DNA of 64,000 nucleotides. It comes from Chitinophagales bacterium. GTDB taxonomy: Bacteria > Bacteroidota > Bacteroidia > Chitinophagales > JADIYW01. The DNA is taken from assembly GCA_020636535.1 (NCBI GenBank), contig JACJXT010000011.1, forward strand, positions 1,240,001 through 1,304,000, written 5' to 3'. The notes under the pieces are model-generated. The model was given only the letters and a program-made list of their open reading frames with translations, did not search any database and was not told the DNA's origin. Of the stretch, positions 36,101-43,122 are shown one piece after another (position 1 is the first letter of the stretch; each line of letters begins with the position of its first letter). Position numbers and translations under genes: made by a program.

Positions 36101-37286
36101 TTTTTTTCTCTATGCCTTTATCTTTAATTGTAATTTCTTTTTGCTCAAACTCACACAAACTAATTAAACTTTTTTGTGATTTTAATTTTCGTTGGTAAAA
36201 TATAATAATATCTCTTATGTCTTCTTTTAATTGATTAGTAAGTATTGAGTAATGTTTTGCTTGTGTTTCCCAAATCTGTTCAAACTCATCTAAGTAATCT
36301 TGTCTATAAAAAACTTTATTTTTTAATGATTGGTGTTTGTTTTTAGAGATACTATTATGTAAATACTGACCAACTGTTTGTTTGTTGAAGTATAATTCTT
36401 TACTTCTATCACTAATATTTCCTAAGTAACCACTGCTCGAACTAATTTCTTTATTAATTTCTTGCAATACTATAGCAATGATTTCTAAATCTAATTGAGT
36501 GCTTAATGCATCTGTTCTCCATTTATATTTTTCTAGTTTCTTTTGAGTTGCATTTCCTTTTTGTTGAATGCCTACTAAATTCCAATGTTCTTGTAATATT
36601 TTCCAAGTTTGTCCACTATTTTTATTTTTTAATTTTTCGTAAAGTTCATTAGTAAATAATTCTGTATAAAACTGCGATTGAAATTTCCAAATTTGATTAA
36701 ATTCATGTATTAAATCTGAATTATAAAATGTTGGTATATATTTTTTTCCACTACTTAATAATTGATATACAAATTGACCAACAGTTAAGTTTTCATCGTA
36801 CAGTTTTTTAGCAACAGCCATACCATCAATTAAACTTCCTTCATCTGTACTTTTTGCCTTTCTACTACTTTTATAACCTCTTTTTTTATTAATCATTAAT
36901 AATACTCTTGCTAATTCATCCAATTCAATTTTTTCTGTAGCAGATTTTGCTCTTAATTTAAGTGTTTCATATGTAGTGTTTTTGCCATCTTCAATTAATA
37001 CATCATCTTTATTAATTATTTTATTTTCTATTAATACCTTAATTAATTCTTGTCTTCTCAGTTTAAATCGTTGTAAATTTCTTCTTGCACTTCTTTTATT
37101 CGTTCTATCTGCATTTGTAGTAATAGATTTTCCTTTTTCAAAGTTAGTTTGTTCATCAATAGTTAAAGGAATAACTCGAACACCTAATTTTATAATGCTA
37201 GAAGTTTCATTGGCATTTTCTGCTTCTTTTACCAAAGCCCAGCCAATGCTATTGGTTCCCAAATCTAATCCTAATATAGTTTTCAT
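33144..37286 (-). CDS. cas9: CRISPR-associated endonuclease Cas9, type II-C
   Basis: A 1380-residue RNA-guided DNA endonuclease. RuvC-I is ILGLDLGTNSIGWALV with Asp8; the Arg-rich bridge helix follows (RRNLQRFKLRRQELIKVL, from about residue 69); RuvC-II IRIELARELKSS lies near residue 690; HNH IDIEHIIPKAKLFDDS has its His near residue 773; RuvC-III DHRHHAMDALTVAF near residue 939. All nuclease residues appear intact. With cas1, cas2, no csn2 or cas4 and a tracrRNA upstream, it is subtype II-C. Size is normal for Bacteroidota orthologues. The last ~150 residues form the PAM-interacting region; the PAM is not predictable here. Confidence 0.98.
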   Translation of the reverse strand: MKTILGLDLGTNSIGWALVKEAENANETSSIIKLGVRVIPLTIDEQTNFEKGKSITTNADRTNKRSARRNLQRFKLRRQELIKVLIENKIINKDDVLIEDGKNTTYETLKLRAKSATEKIELDELARVLLMINKKRGYKSSRKAKSTDEGSLIDGMAVAKKLYDENLTVGQFVYQLLSSGKKYIPTFYNSDLIHEFNQIWKFQSQFYTELFTNELYEKLKNKNSGQTWKILQEHWNLVGIQQKGNATQKKLEKYKWRTDALSTQLDLEIIAIVLQEINKEISSSSGYLGNISDRSKELYFNKQTVGQYLHNSISKNKHQSLKNKVFYRQDYLDEFEQIWETQAKHYSILTNQLKEDIRDIIIFYQRKLKSQKSLISLCEFEQKEITIKDKGIEKKIIVGSKVIPKSSPIFQEFKIWQILNNVIIKHKTEKTKYVLSEEDKETLFKELNLRGKLSEAEVLKLLNINTKEFETNYKKGIEGNNTNKSFYNVFQVIVENEGYGFDWNKKSADEINEELKAILPTIGIKPEILFFDSEADTKQASYQFWHLLYSAQDDDKISAADKLIYGDTDVALKKNLHTKFGIPIQYTNLFCSINFSDDYGSLSYKAINKILPKLKEGYEYSEACELVGYNHSNSKTKEDIENKAIQSSIPLLKKNSLRNPVVEKILNQMINLVNEVIENYGNPDEIRIELARELKSSAKEREELTAYINEANIKHQEIIKILKSNPYNIKNPTKNDIIRYKLYEELATNGYKDLYTDTKINAEDLFSKKIDIEHIIPKAKLFDDSFSNKTLAFRQNNLDKKDQTAIDYITRVLPENVEKFKNTLKMLLEKKVISKAKYNKLLMTETEIPSDFINRDLRDTQYIAKKAKELLNTVSKTVVSTTGKITDKLREDWDLINIMKELNLPKYKAVGLTNIIETKDNQQKEVITDWTKRNDHRHHAMDALTVAFTTHNHIQYINNLNAANEESKPLFAIRNKITKRLIDSNGNHKRLFIPPMEKFREEAKEHIESILISFKAKNKVVTRNINKSKKKGKYAFNKKTQLTPRGQLHKETVYALSKKIVIKEEKINASFDIDKINKACNKTYKNLLLKRLEENNNDAKKAFTGKNALSKNPIYIDDKKEKVLPETIKLKYLEDNYTIRKDINKDLKIEKVVDGKIRKILQKRLDEFNGKADKAFADLENNPIWLNKEKDIQIKRVTISGISNALPLHHKKDHKGNLLLDDNNQPIPNDFISTGNNHHVAIYKDADGNLQETVISFFEAVERANQKLPIIDKTYNKDIGWQFLFTMKQNEMFVFPSDDFNPHEIDLMDEKNNAIISKHLFRVQKFTIKDYFFRHHLETTVENNNTLKNITWIRCGLNGLENIIKIRTNHLGKIIQIGEY

Positions 37287-37322
37287 GTTGTATTATTTTT
37301 AAGAAACTAATTTAAGAAACTA

Positions 37323-37354
37323 TTTGCAAGTATTAAAATAATGTATTACATTTG
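37323..37354 (+). promoter_or_regulatory. Promoter of the tracrRNA
   Basis: TTTG at 37323-37326 and TACATTTG at 37347-37354, separated by 20 bases, match the Bacteroidota housekeeping promoter (TTTG, 19-21 bases, TAnnTTTG). A transcript would start near 37360, right at the anti-repeat. Confidence 0.75.
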
Positions 37355-37358
37355 TTAT

Positions 37359-37437
37359 ACAATTTTTAATCAATTCACAATAAGGATTATTCCGTTGTGA
37401 AAACATTTAAGGTGGGAAATTTTTCTCGCCTTTTTTA
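37359..37437 (+). ncRNA. tracrRNA
   Basis: Bases 37359-37380 are the complement of positions 2-23 of the CRISPR repeat with 21 of 22 bases matching, so they form the anti-repeat. They are followed by a stem CACAA (37376-37380) / TTGTG (37395-37399) enclosing GGATTATTCC, a short linker, and a terminator hairpin AAGGTGGG / CTCGCCTT with a T tract to 37436. About 78 nt long. It is encoded on the strand opposite to cas9, 73 bp upstream of its start codon. It pairs with the crRNA repeat part for processing and Cas9 loading. Confidence 0.92.
37409..37436 (+). terminator. Intrinsic terminator of the tracrRNA
   Basis: An 8-bp stem with two G-T pairs (AAGGTGGG / CTCGCCTT), an 8-base A/T loop and a run of six T. 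It probably also serves as the final hairpin of the tracrRNA. Confidence 0.85.
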
Positions 37438-37479
37438 TTTTAAGATTATCATTGTCAAAGTTCAAAATTTTGATATGGT

Positions 37480-37977
37480 TTACTTTTGTAGTAACGCAAA
37501 CAAATAATGATCTATAAATTTACCATTCAACAATTCTCTTTGTCGTAGTGTACCTTCTAGTGTAAAACCAAGTCGTTTTGGTATGTTTTGACTCTTTGTA
37601 TTTTCAGTAGCACAAGCAATTTCAATTCTGTTGAGTTGAAGTTCATTAAAACAGTAATTACACAATGCATCAACAGCTTTAGTCATAATGCCTTTGCCAT
37701 GATATTCATTGTCTAACCAATAACCAATAGAAGTTAATTTATTTTGATGATCTATTTTATGCAAACCAATGAGTCCGACGATGCTATTATTATAATGAAT
37801 GCATAAATCAAAACCATTGTTGTTCTCTAATCTATTAATACACGACAGAAAATAGTTTTGTACATCATCTATGGTGTTGGTGTGTTTTACCCAAGGCAAC
37901 CATTCGCTAAGTGTAACTCTTGAGTTTTCAATAAGATTAAAAACAGCACTAGCATCTTGTAACTGGACACTTTTCAA
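37480..37977 (-). CDS. GNAT-family N-acetyltransferase (RimJ/RimL-like)
   Basis: At least 165 residues of a GNAT acetyltransferase: LSEWLPWVKHTNTIDD near the N-terminus, IGYWLDNEYHGKGIMTKAV (acetyl-CoA-binding loop, residues ~85-103), then RIEIACATENTKSQNIPKRLGFTLEGTLR. This order fits the ribosomal-protein-acetylating RimL group. The only standard start in frame is a TTG at 37977; the coding resemblance seems to extend upstream through IHINDNLVL to an ATT or ATA, so the start codon is either unusual or mutated. The substrate is unknown. Confidence 0.88.
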   Translation of the reverse strand: MKSVQLQDASAVFNLIENSRVTLSEWLPWVKHTNTIDDVQNYFLSCINRLENNNGFDLCIHYNNSIVGLIGLHKIDHQNKLTSIGYWLDNEYHGKGIMTKAVDALCNYCFNELQLNRIEIACATENTKSQNIPKRLGFTLEGTLRQRELLNGKFIDHYLFALLQK

Positions 37978-38021
37978 AACTAAATTATCATTAATATGTA
38001 TTTGAATATTGTTGATATATA

Positions 38022-38336
38022 TTATTTGTTTTTAGTTAATATTTTTAAAAGTTTTTTAGGATCTTGTCTATTGTCCCAGAAAGCTGTAATAATAATCTTG
38101 TCATTATATACTTTATAATAAATGCTATAACTGCCTAATGAAGTTACTCTTAATTCATTATAATTTACAGATTTGTATAGAAAAGGTTTTTCTGCAATTA
38201 ATTTTGTTCTATTAGCAACTAATTGAATTAGTTTTTTTGGATAAGTATTAGATTTATTTCTTTTCAACCAATATTCTAAAATGCCAACATATTGGATATC
38301 AGCTGTTTTAGTCCAAATTATAATGCGTTTAGCCAT
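38022..38336 (-). CDS. ParE/RelE-family toxin
   Basis: A 104-residue protein of the ParE/RelE superfamily: IIIWTKTADIQYVGILEYW at the start (helix hairpin), a central LIAEKPFLYKSVNYNELRVTSLGSYSIYYKVY and the C-terminal IIITAFWDNRQDPKKLL, which matches the family's FxxRQDP ending. Such proteins poison gyrase or cleave mRNA on ribosomes. It overlaps its antitoxin gene by 19 bases, the usual toxin-antitoxin layout, with the antitoxin first. Confidence 0.9.
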   Translation of the reverse strand: MAKRIIIWTKTADIQYVGILEYWLKRNKSNTYPKKLIQLVANRTKLIAEKPFLYKSVNYNELRVTSLGSYSIYYKVYNDKIIITAFWDNRQDPKKLLKILTKNK

Positions 38337-38554
38337 TCTAAGTTTCTTTTGTCCATGGCTTCTTGAGAAATAAGTTCATCATTTATAATATCTTGTTCAC
38401 TCATTTCTAACATAGCTTTTTGAGCATCACTTAATTCAATAATTTCAGTTGTATTAGTATTTATAAGTTGATTAAGTGCTTCTAAAAAATCTTTATTATT
38501 AATTGTAAGAATTTTATCAATTAAATCGTTTTTTAAATTTTCGACAGAAGTCAT
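38318..38554 (-). CDS. Antitoxin of the ParE/RelE pair
   Basis: A 78-residue acidic protein preceding the toxin gene and overlapping it. The C-terminal half (LSDAQKAMLEMSEQDIINDELISQEAMDKRNLEWL) is the type of helix seen to wrap around ParE toxins in Bacteroidota pairs. The N-terminal half (MTSVENLKNDLIDKILTIN) may contain the dimerisation or DNA-binding part. The family assignment rests on position and length as much as on sequence. Confidence 0.8.
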   Translation of the reverse strand: MTSVENLKNDLIDKILTINNKDFLEALNQLINTNTTEIIELSDAQKAMLEMSEQDIINDELISQEAMDKRNLEWLNAL

Positions 38555-38625
38555 TTTATCAGTTTTTATTATTTAAATATCGTAAATTTTACTTACTAAG
38601 TCAATAAAACTAAAGAAAATATACA

Positions 38626-39831
38626 TCAATTTTCTTCTTTGGAAAGTATTTCTGCTTTAAAACTTTGCCATAAATCATCAAATGATTTGGTATCGTCACT
38701 TTGCCAATGCTTTAATAGTGTTTCAATTTTAGTTTTTCTTTCTGGTTGACTTTTTATAAATAACTCTTTTATTAATTCTATATCATGTTGGTTTGCTGTT
38801 TCGTTATAACTTTCTTTTAGGGTTAATTCTTTCTCTATATTTTGTTTAGATAGTTGAATTTCATATTGTTCTCTGTCATTTAATTTAGAATCGTAAACTG
38901 GTGATGATAAAAATAACTTACTGATGATTGGTATTAATTCAAATAAAGTTAATATAATAATTAATAAATAGTACTGTTGTCGCAATGCATTGGTTTTATC
39001 TTTTGCTAATAAAGATTGTAGTGCTTCGTGTCGTATTAAAAAGCCATTGGTGTTGATATTTTTTTCATAATCTGCAAATCGTTCGTTAATGTTGTTATTA
39101 ATCTCTGCAAGCTCATTATTGATATTGTCTAACGCTGTTTTGTTAGATGATTTTAGTTGCTCTAATTCATTCGAAGCATCATTATAAGCTTGTTTTTTAG
39201 CTTTGGCAATGCCTGCAATTCCATAGTTTCCAGAACCACCAGTTCCGTCAATTTCTTTTAAGTATTCGCTGTTTTTACTTTCAACTTCTTCTGCTTTTGT
39301 ACTGATTGAAGAATCGATACTGGCTTTGTTTTTTAGAATCTCTGCTTTTCTGGTTTCAAATAATTTTTCAATTTCTGTTTTCTTTTCCATTTTTTGTTGG
39401 TCTATCAACAATGGAATTTCTCTGTCAATATCACTACTATAAATGAGCATAACAATTGGTTGTGCTAAAAATGCACCTAAACAAATTGCCATTGCTATTC
39501 GTAAAATAATAGCTAAAATATTGTTTCGTACTTTATTAATAGAACTAATTAAAACTCGGTCGATAGCTAAGACAAATCCACCCATAAAAATCCCAAGCAA
39601 TATATATAATATTGGATTATCTAAATTGGTACTCCAAAAGTATGTCCAAGCTAAAGTTGCGTACAGCCAAGTAAATGCAACTGCAACACCTATAATTTTG
39701 TACTTGTTACTGTCTGAAGTGCAATCTTTAATAATGTCTTTTACAGCAGTAGAAAACCACCACAAAATACTATCACTTTGATTTGATGTTGTATTTGTAT
39801 TTTGATTGAGATTATTTGTTTTTTGTGTCAT
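38626..39831 (-). CDS. DUF4407-family membrane protein
   Basis: A 401-residue protein with four membrane segments: two near residues 45-66 and 75-95, one near 105-130, and one near 290-312, separated by a long coiled-coil domain (~135-270). The N-terminal motif around TWLYATLAWTYFW and FVLAIDRVLISS is characteristic of DUF4407, found in Bacteroidota and actinobacteria. The biochemical role is unknown. It stands alone between the toxin-antitoxin pair and the transglycosylase gene. Confidence 0.88.
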   Translation of the reverse strand: MTQKTNNLNQNTNTTSNQSDSILWWFSTAVKDIIKDCTSDSNKYKIIGVAVAFTWLYATLAWTYFWSTNLDNPILYILLGIFMGGFVLAIDRVLISSINKVRNNILAIILRIAMAICLGAFLAQPIVMLIYSSDIDREIPLLIDQQKMEKKTEIEKLFETRKAEILKNKASIDSSISTKAEEVESKNSEYLKEIDGTGGSGNYGIAGIAKAKKQAYNDASNELEQLKSSNKTALDNINNELAEINNNINERFADYEKNINTNGFLIRHEALQSLLAKDKTNALRQQYYLLIIILTLFELIPIISKLFLSSPVYDSKLNDREQYEIQLSKQNIEKELTLKESYNETANQHDIELIKELFIKSQPERKTKIETLLKHWQSDDTKSFDDLWQSFKAEILSKEEN

Positions 39832-39850
39832 GTTATATAGATTTTTTGCG

Positions 39851-39890
39851 ACTTCACTTTAATACTAAATGTGTTTTAGTATGAAGTGAA
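39851..39890 (-). promoter_or_regulatory. Hairpin in the 5' region of the DUF4407 gene
   Basis: TTCACTT...ATACTAAA pairs with TTTTAGTAT...AAGTGAA over about 16 bp with a one-base bulge. It sits about 20 bases before the ATG on the minus strand and lacks a T tract, so it may be an operator or a translation-control structure rather than a terminator. Confidence 0.4.
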
Positions 39891-40095
39891 ATTTATTTTA
39901 TAATTTTTTATCTTTTATTAATTGAAAATATATAAACTATAATTTGATGGTTTATCGAAAGACTGAGAAGTGTATTTTTTAAAAGTTTATACATACTGTA
40001 TATTGTACAATCAAAATTAATGCTAAGCTTTATATTGTGCTATAGATTATAGTTAATATTGTTTAAGAAGTAGTGTGGATTGCAATTTGAGTTAC

Positions 40096-40155
40096 ATTCC
40101 GAACTTGTTTCGGAATCTATTCGTTATTAAAAAGATTCTGAAATAAATTCAGAAT
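40096..40155. repeat. Compound palindromic repeat, copy 2
   Basis: ATTCCGAACTTGTTTCGGAAT followed, 15 bases on, by ATTCTGAAATAAATTCAGAAT. Each half is a perfect or near-perfect hairpin. Related, in reverse orientation, to the element at 31997-32066. Confidence 0.65.
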
Positions 40156-40262
40156 GGAAAATGATGTACTAAAATTATAAAGTCGTACAATATTGTTATT
40201 GTATTCATTTATATTATCTAAGTATTCCATTTTCATGGATTGTGATTATTGATGAATAACAA

Positions 40263-42041
40263 TTACCTTTCTTCTAATTGATTAATCTGACCATTGTTTT
40301 TTGGAATTAGTGAGCCACTGCTACTAGAATCTTTTGTAAATAACTCTTGTTTGTTTTCAAAGAGTTTTTCTTTGCTTTTTAATTCGTTCTTTTTAAACAA
40401 CTCTTTTTTGGGTTGATTGAATGGATTGTCTTTTGGATTTTTTGGTATTAAATCCTTCTGACTTTCAAATAGTTTTTCTGATATAAAAATTTCTTGTCGT
40501 GTACTGTTGAGTTGTAAACCAGTAGTTGGATCATAAACACCATCTATACCTTTAAATGGTATATTATTAATGTCTTCTAAATTGAAATTAGCAATGGTAT
40601 CGGTATAATTATTTGAATAATAAAAATATTTTTTAATAATATTTTTAACATAATTAAATGTTTCTGTTCCTCTACAGTAACCATATTGTACTACTGCATC
40701 GTTATAAAATTTAGGATTAGATTTATATAAAATGAAATATTCTACATTGCCATCCCATTTAGTTTCGTCAAAGCCATATTTTTTTGCTAGTCGTGCTGCA
40801 TCTTTAACATGACCTGGACCAGCATTATAAGAAGCTAGAATAAATTTGATGCGTTGTGTAAAATCTGGAATATTTTGCCACATAGCTTTTAGTGTTTGCA
40901 AATATTTTGTTCCTGCTCTAATATTACTTTCTGCTTCATAGGCATTACCAGATAAACCCATAGATTGTGCTGTTTTTGGCATTAATTGCATTAGTCCTTT
41001 TGCTCCAGCCCATGATTTTGCATATGGATTAAATTTAGATTCTTGATAAATTAGTGCCGCCACTAAACGCCAATCCCATTGAATTGCATTAGCATACGCT
41101 TTTATAATGTCATCGTAAGCAGAAATTTGATTGGCTGCTAAATCTTTAGTATTTAAATATTCTAAATTATTTTTATTAGTATTGAAATATTTATTATAAA
41201 TTTCTTTCTGTGTTGGACTATTCATAAATTTTGCTAGCCAATCGTTTACAGCAACTAATAATGCTGGCGATGATTTTCGTACTACAAAACTTAAGTCTTT
41301 GGCTTTTCCTAAAGTCAAGTCTATATTTAAATTATTATAGTAACTCTGATTGATAAGTGCTAGGTCTTTGTTAGCAATGGTAAATTCAATTTCGTTGTTG
41401 GCAACTGCACGAATTAAATCTTCGGTACTTCTATCATCAGTAATTAATCGTAAGTCTAATTGCAATCCTAAAGTATCTGCTATGCTTTTTATATTGTGAT
41501 AATAGTCAGAATTATTTCTAATATAAATTATTTTATTGTTTAATTCTGTAATATTATCTATTTTTATGTGATTGCTAAATGAAGAGTCTGCTGAATTTAT
41601 AATTTTAGCATCGTTGGTTTGTACAATAACTTGTTCTGTTTTTCTATACGGATTGGTTAGTAACAACTGTTTGTCCATAATTTCAGAAAAACCGTTTACT
41701 ATAATATCACCTTTACCTTCAGCCAACATTTGTATTGCTTCATCATGATTTTTAGCAACTACCATTTGTAAATTAACACCAAGCTGTTTGGCTAATTGTT
41801 TCGCTAGTTCGTAATCGTAACCAATAAATTGACCTCTATAATCGAAATAAGAAATAGCATTAATTTCTGTAATGGCTTTTAAATAACCTCTTTCTTTTAT
41901 TTGTTGTAAATCTATATTTTGTTGATAGTGAATAGTATTGGTATTCTTTTTTTGAAAGAAAATGAAAGCATACACTGCAACTAGTGCTATAAAAGAAATA
42001 GCACTTAGATATACTTTCTTTTTACTAAATTCTTCTAACAT
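40263..42041 (-). CDS. MltF-like lytic transglycosylase with periplasmic binding domain
   Basis: A 592-residue cell-wall enzyme. After an N-terminal membrane segment (~residues 12-30) comes a family 3 solute-binding-like domain (residues ~48-285, beginning LQQIKERGYLKAIT), then a Slt70-type transglycosylase domain (from ~320) with the catalytic Glu near residue 334 in LIYQESKFNP and the GLMQLMP motif. This is the MltF architecture; the enzyme cuts peptidoglycan glycan strands in the periplasm. Residues after ~500 are an unusual tail of short repeats such as KLFENKQELF. Its ATG abuts the stop of the upstream lipoprotein gene. Confidence 0.93.
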   Translation of the reverse strand: MLEEFSKKKVYLSAISFIALVAVYAFIFFQKKNTNTIHYQQNIDLQQIKERGYLKAITEINAISYFDYRGQFIGYDYELAKQLAKQLGVNLQMVVAKNHDEAIQMLAEGKGDIIVNGFSEIMDKQLLLTNPYRKTEQVIVQTNDAKIINSADSSFSNHIKIDNITELNNKIIYIRNNSDYYHNIKSIADTLGLQLDLRLITDDRSTEDLIRAVANNEIEFTIANKDLALINQSYYNNLNIDLTLGKAKDLSFVVRKSSPALLVAVNDWLAKFMNSPTQKEIYNKYFNTNKNNLEYLNTKDLAANQISAYDDIIKAYANAIQWDWRLVAALIYQESKFNPYAKSWAGAKGLMQLMPKTAQSMGLSGNAYEAESNIRAGTKYLQTLKAMWQNIPDFTQRIKFILASYNAGPGHVKDAARLAKKYGFDETKWDGNVEYFILYKSNPKFYNDAVVQYGYCRGTETFNYVKNIIKKYFYYSNNYTDTIANFNLEDINNIPFKGIDGVYDPTTGLQLNSTRQEIFISEKLFESQKDLIPKNPKDNPFNQPKKELFKKNELKSKEKLFENKQELFTKDSSSSGSLIPKNNGQINQLEER

Positions 42042-42731
42042 TTATTGTAGTTCAATAATATTTTCGTTGCTACAAACAATACTGTCGTTTTCATTTGGGA
42101 AAAGTGGACAAGTAGTAATTACTGATTTAAATTGATTGCCAATTAAACTTTTTTGGTTGCTTACATTTTTTATGTTTTTTTCAAATATATATTCTGATGT
42201 GAATGTTGAACCATTGAGCAAAGCACTAAAATCAAAAGGAATTGCTTGTAATTCTTCTGGTAGATTGTCTTTGCTTAACTGACCAACCACTTGGTCGCTA
42301 ATTGAAGTTGGATAGTTTCTTTTAAAGATATTATTTTCAAGTGATACAAATGCAATTGGTTGTCCTTTTTCATTAAACAATAAATTTAAAGCATGATTTA
42401 AGTCTGAAATCTTATCAAACTGAAATTCAAATCCAAATAAATTATTAATAGAATCTACTACAGGTTTGATGTTGTGAATGCCTTGAATAGAATCTTCTAG
42501 TTGTTTAAATAACTGTTCTTGTTTTTCATCAATTACACTAAAGTTTTCATCAGATTTCATGTCAGCCATATCACCAAACATAGCAGTCATAGCATTAAAC
42601 TCACTTAAATCTAACAAGAAACGATAAGTGCCAGAACCATCTTTGTTGACTTGAATTTGTTCTTTTAAATTCAAACAGGCACTAAACAAAAAGACACTTG
42701 CTATACCTAAACACCAAAATAATTTTTTCAT
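42042..42731 (-). CDS. Lipoprotein of unknown function
   Basis: About 229 residues from the ATG at 42731 (MKKLFWCLGIASVFLFSAC), which gives a standard lipoprotein signal with Cys at residue 19; the upstream start at 42767 would precede it with twelve unlikely residues. The mature part begins NLKEQIQVNKDGSGTYRF, a pattern seen in Bacteroidota lipoproteins that form a beta-rich domain. Its stop directly precedes the MltF-like gene, so a joint role in the envelope is plausible. Confidence 0.8.
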   Translation of the reverse strand: MKKLFWCLGIASVFLFSACLNLKEQIQVNKDGSGTYRFLLDLSEFNAMTAMFGDMADMKSDENFSVIDEKQEQLFKQLEDSIQGIHNIKPVVDSINNLFGFEFQFDKISDLNHALNLLFNEKGQPIAFVSLENNIFKRNYPTSISDQVVGQLSKDNLPEELQAIPFDFSALLNGSTFTSEYIFEKNIKNVSNQKSLIGNQFKSVITTCPLFPNENDSIVCSNENIIELQ

Positions 42732-42875
42732 AAGTATAATATTAACAAAATCATGCCAAAATAACACTAAAAGGAGAGAAGTAACGCTAAAAAGTACTAA
42801 AAAATATTATGAAGTATAGATAGTATTAGCATAAATTATGCATTATGCCAAATAGGTTTTCATTTTGTTTGTGAG

Positions 42876-42893
42876 GTTGCGTAGCTACGCAAC
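42876..42893. other. Perfect 18-bp palindrome
   Basis: GTTGCGTAGCTACGCAAC is fully self-complementary and GC-richer than its surroundings. It could be a regulator-binding site, or the core of a small repeat. Confidence 0.5.
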
Positions 42894-43095
42894 ACTTTAC
42901 TGCTTAAAAGTTAGTACTAATAAAGTTGAAATACTACGCATTTCCTATTTAAAATTAGAAGTATGAAATACTTCAATCTGAGTAAATATGTGTGCAACTC
43001 ATGGTATAAAAAGTAACTAATGTGTAATTGAGGATTAGTATAGGTAGGTTTAAAATCGTCAATTAATATAAAATGGTATTTCCTACTTATTTATT

Positions 43096-43103
43096 TACCT
43101 TTG
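43096..43103 (+). promoter_or_regulatory. Candidate -7 box of the cysteine desulfurase gene
   Basis: TACCTTTG fits TAnnTTTG and lies 20 bases before the GTG start, which supports that start. No clear -33 element. Confidence 0.45.
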
Positions 43104-43122
43104 TACTGATAAATTTTTTAAA

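Larger units (their letters stand above)
39832..40262. other. 431-bp region without genes
   Basis: No coding potential seen. It holds a long hairpin just upstream of the DUF4407 gene (39851-39890) and a compound palindrome (40096-40155). Confidence 0.6.
42732..43122. other. 391-bp region without genes between divergent operons
   Basis: No coding sequence is apparent. It contains an 18-bp perfect palindrome (42876-42893) and a promoter-like box upstream of the cysteine desulfurase gene. Confidence 0.6.

Noticed and set aside
38022..39831. Toxin-antitoxin pair and DUF4407 gene beside cas9 as a defence island
   Set aside because: Apart from position I see no recognised defence gene here; ParE pairs and DUF4407 occur widely outside such islands.
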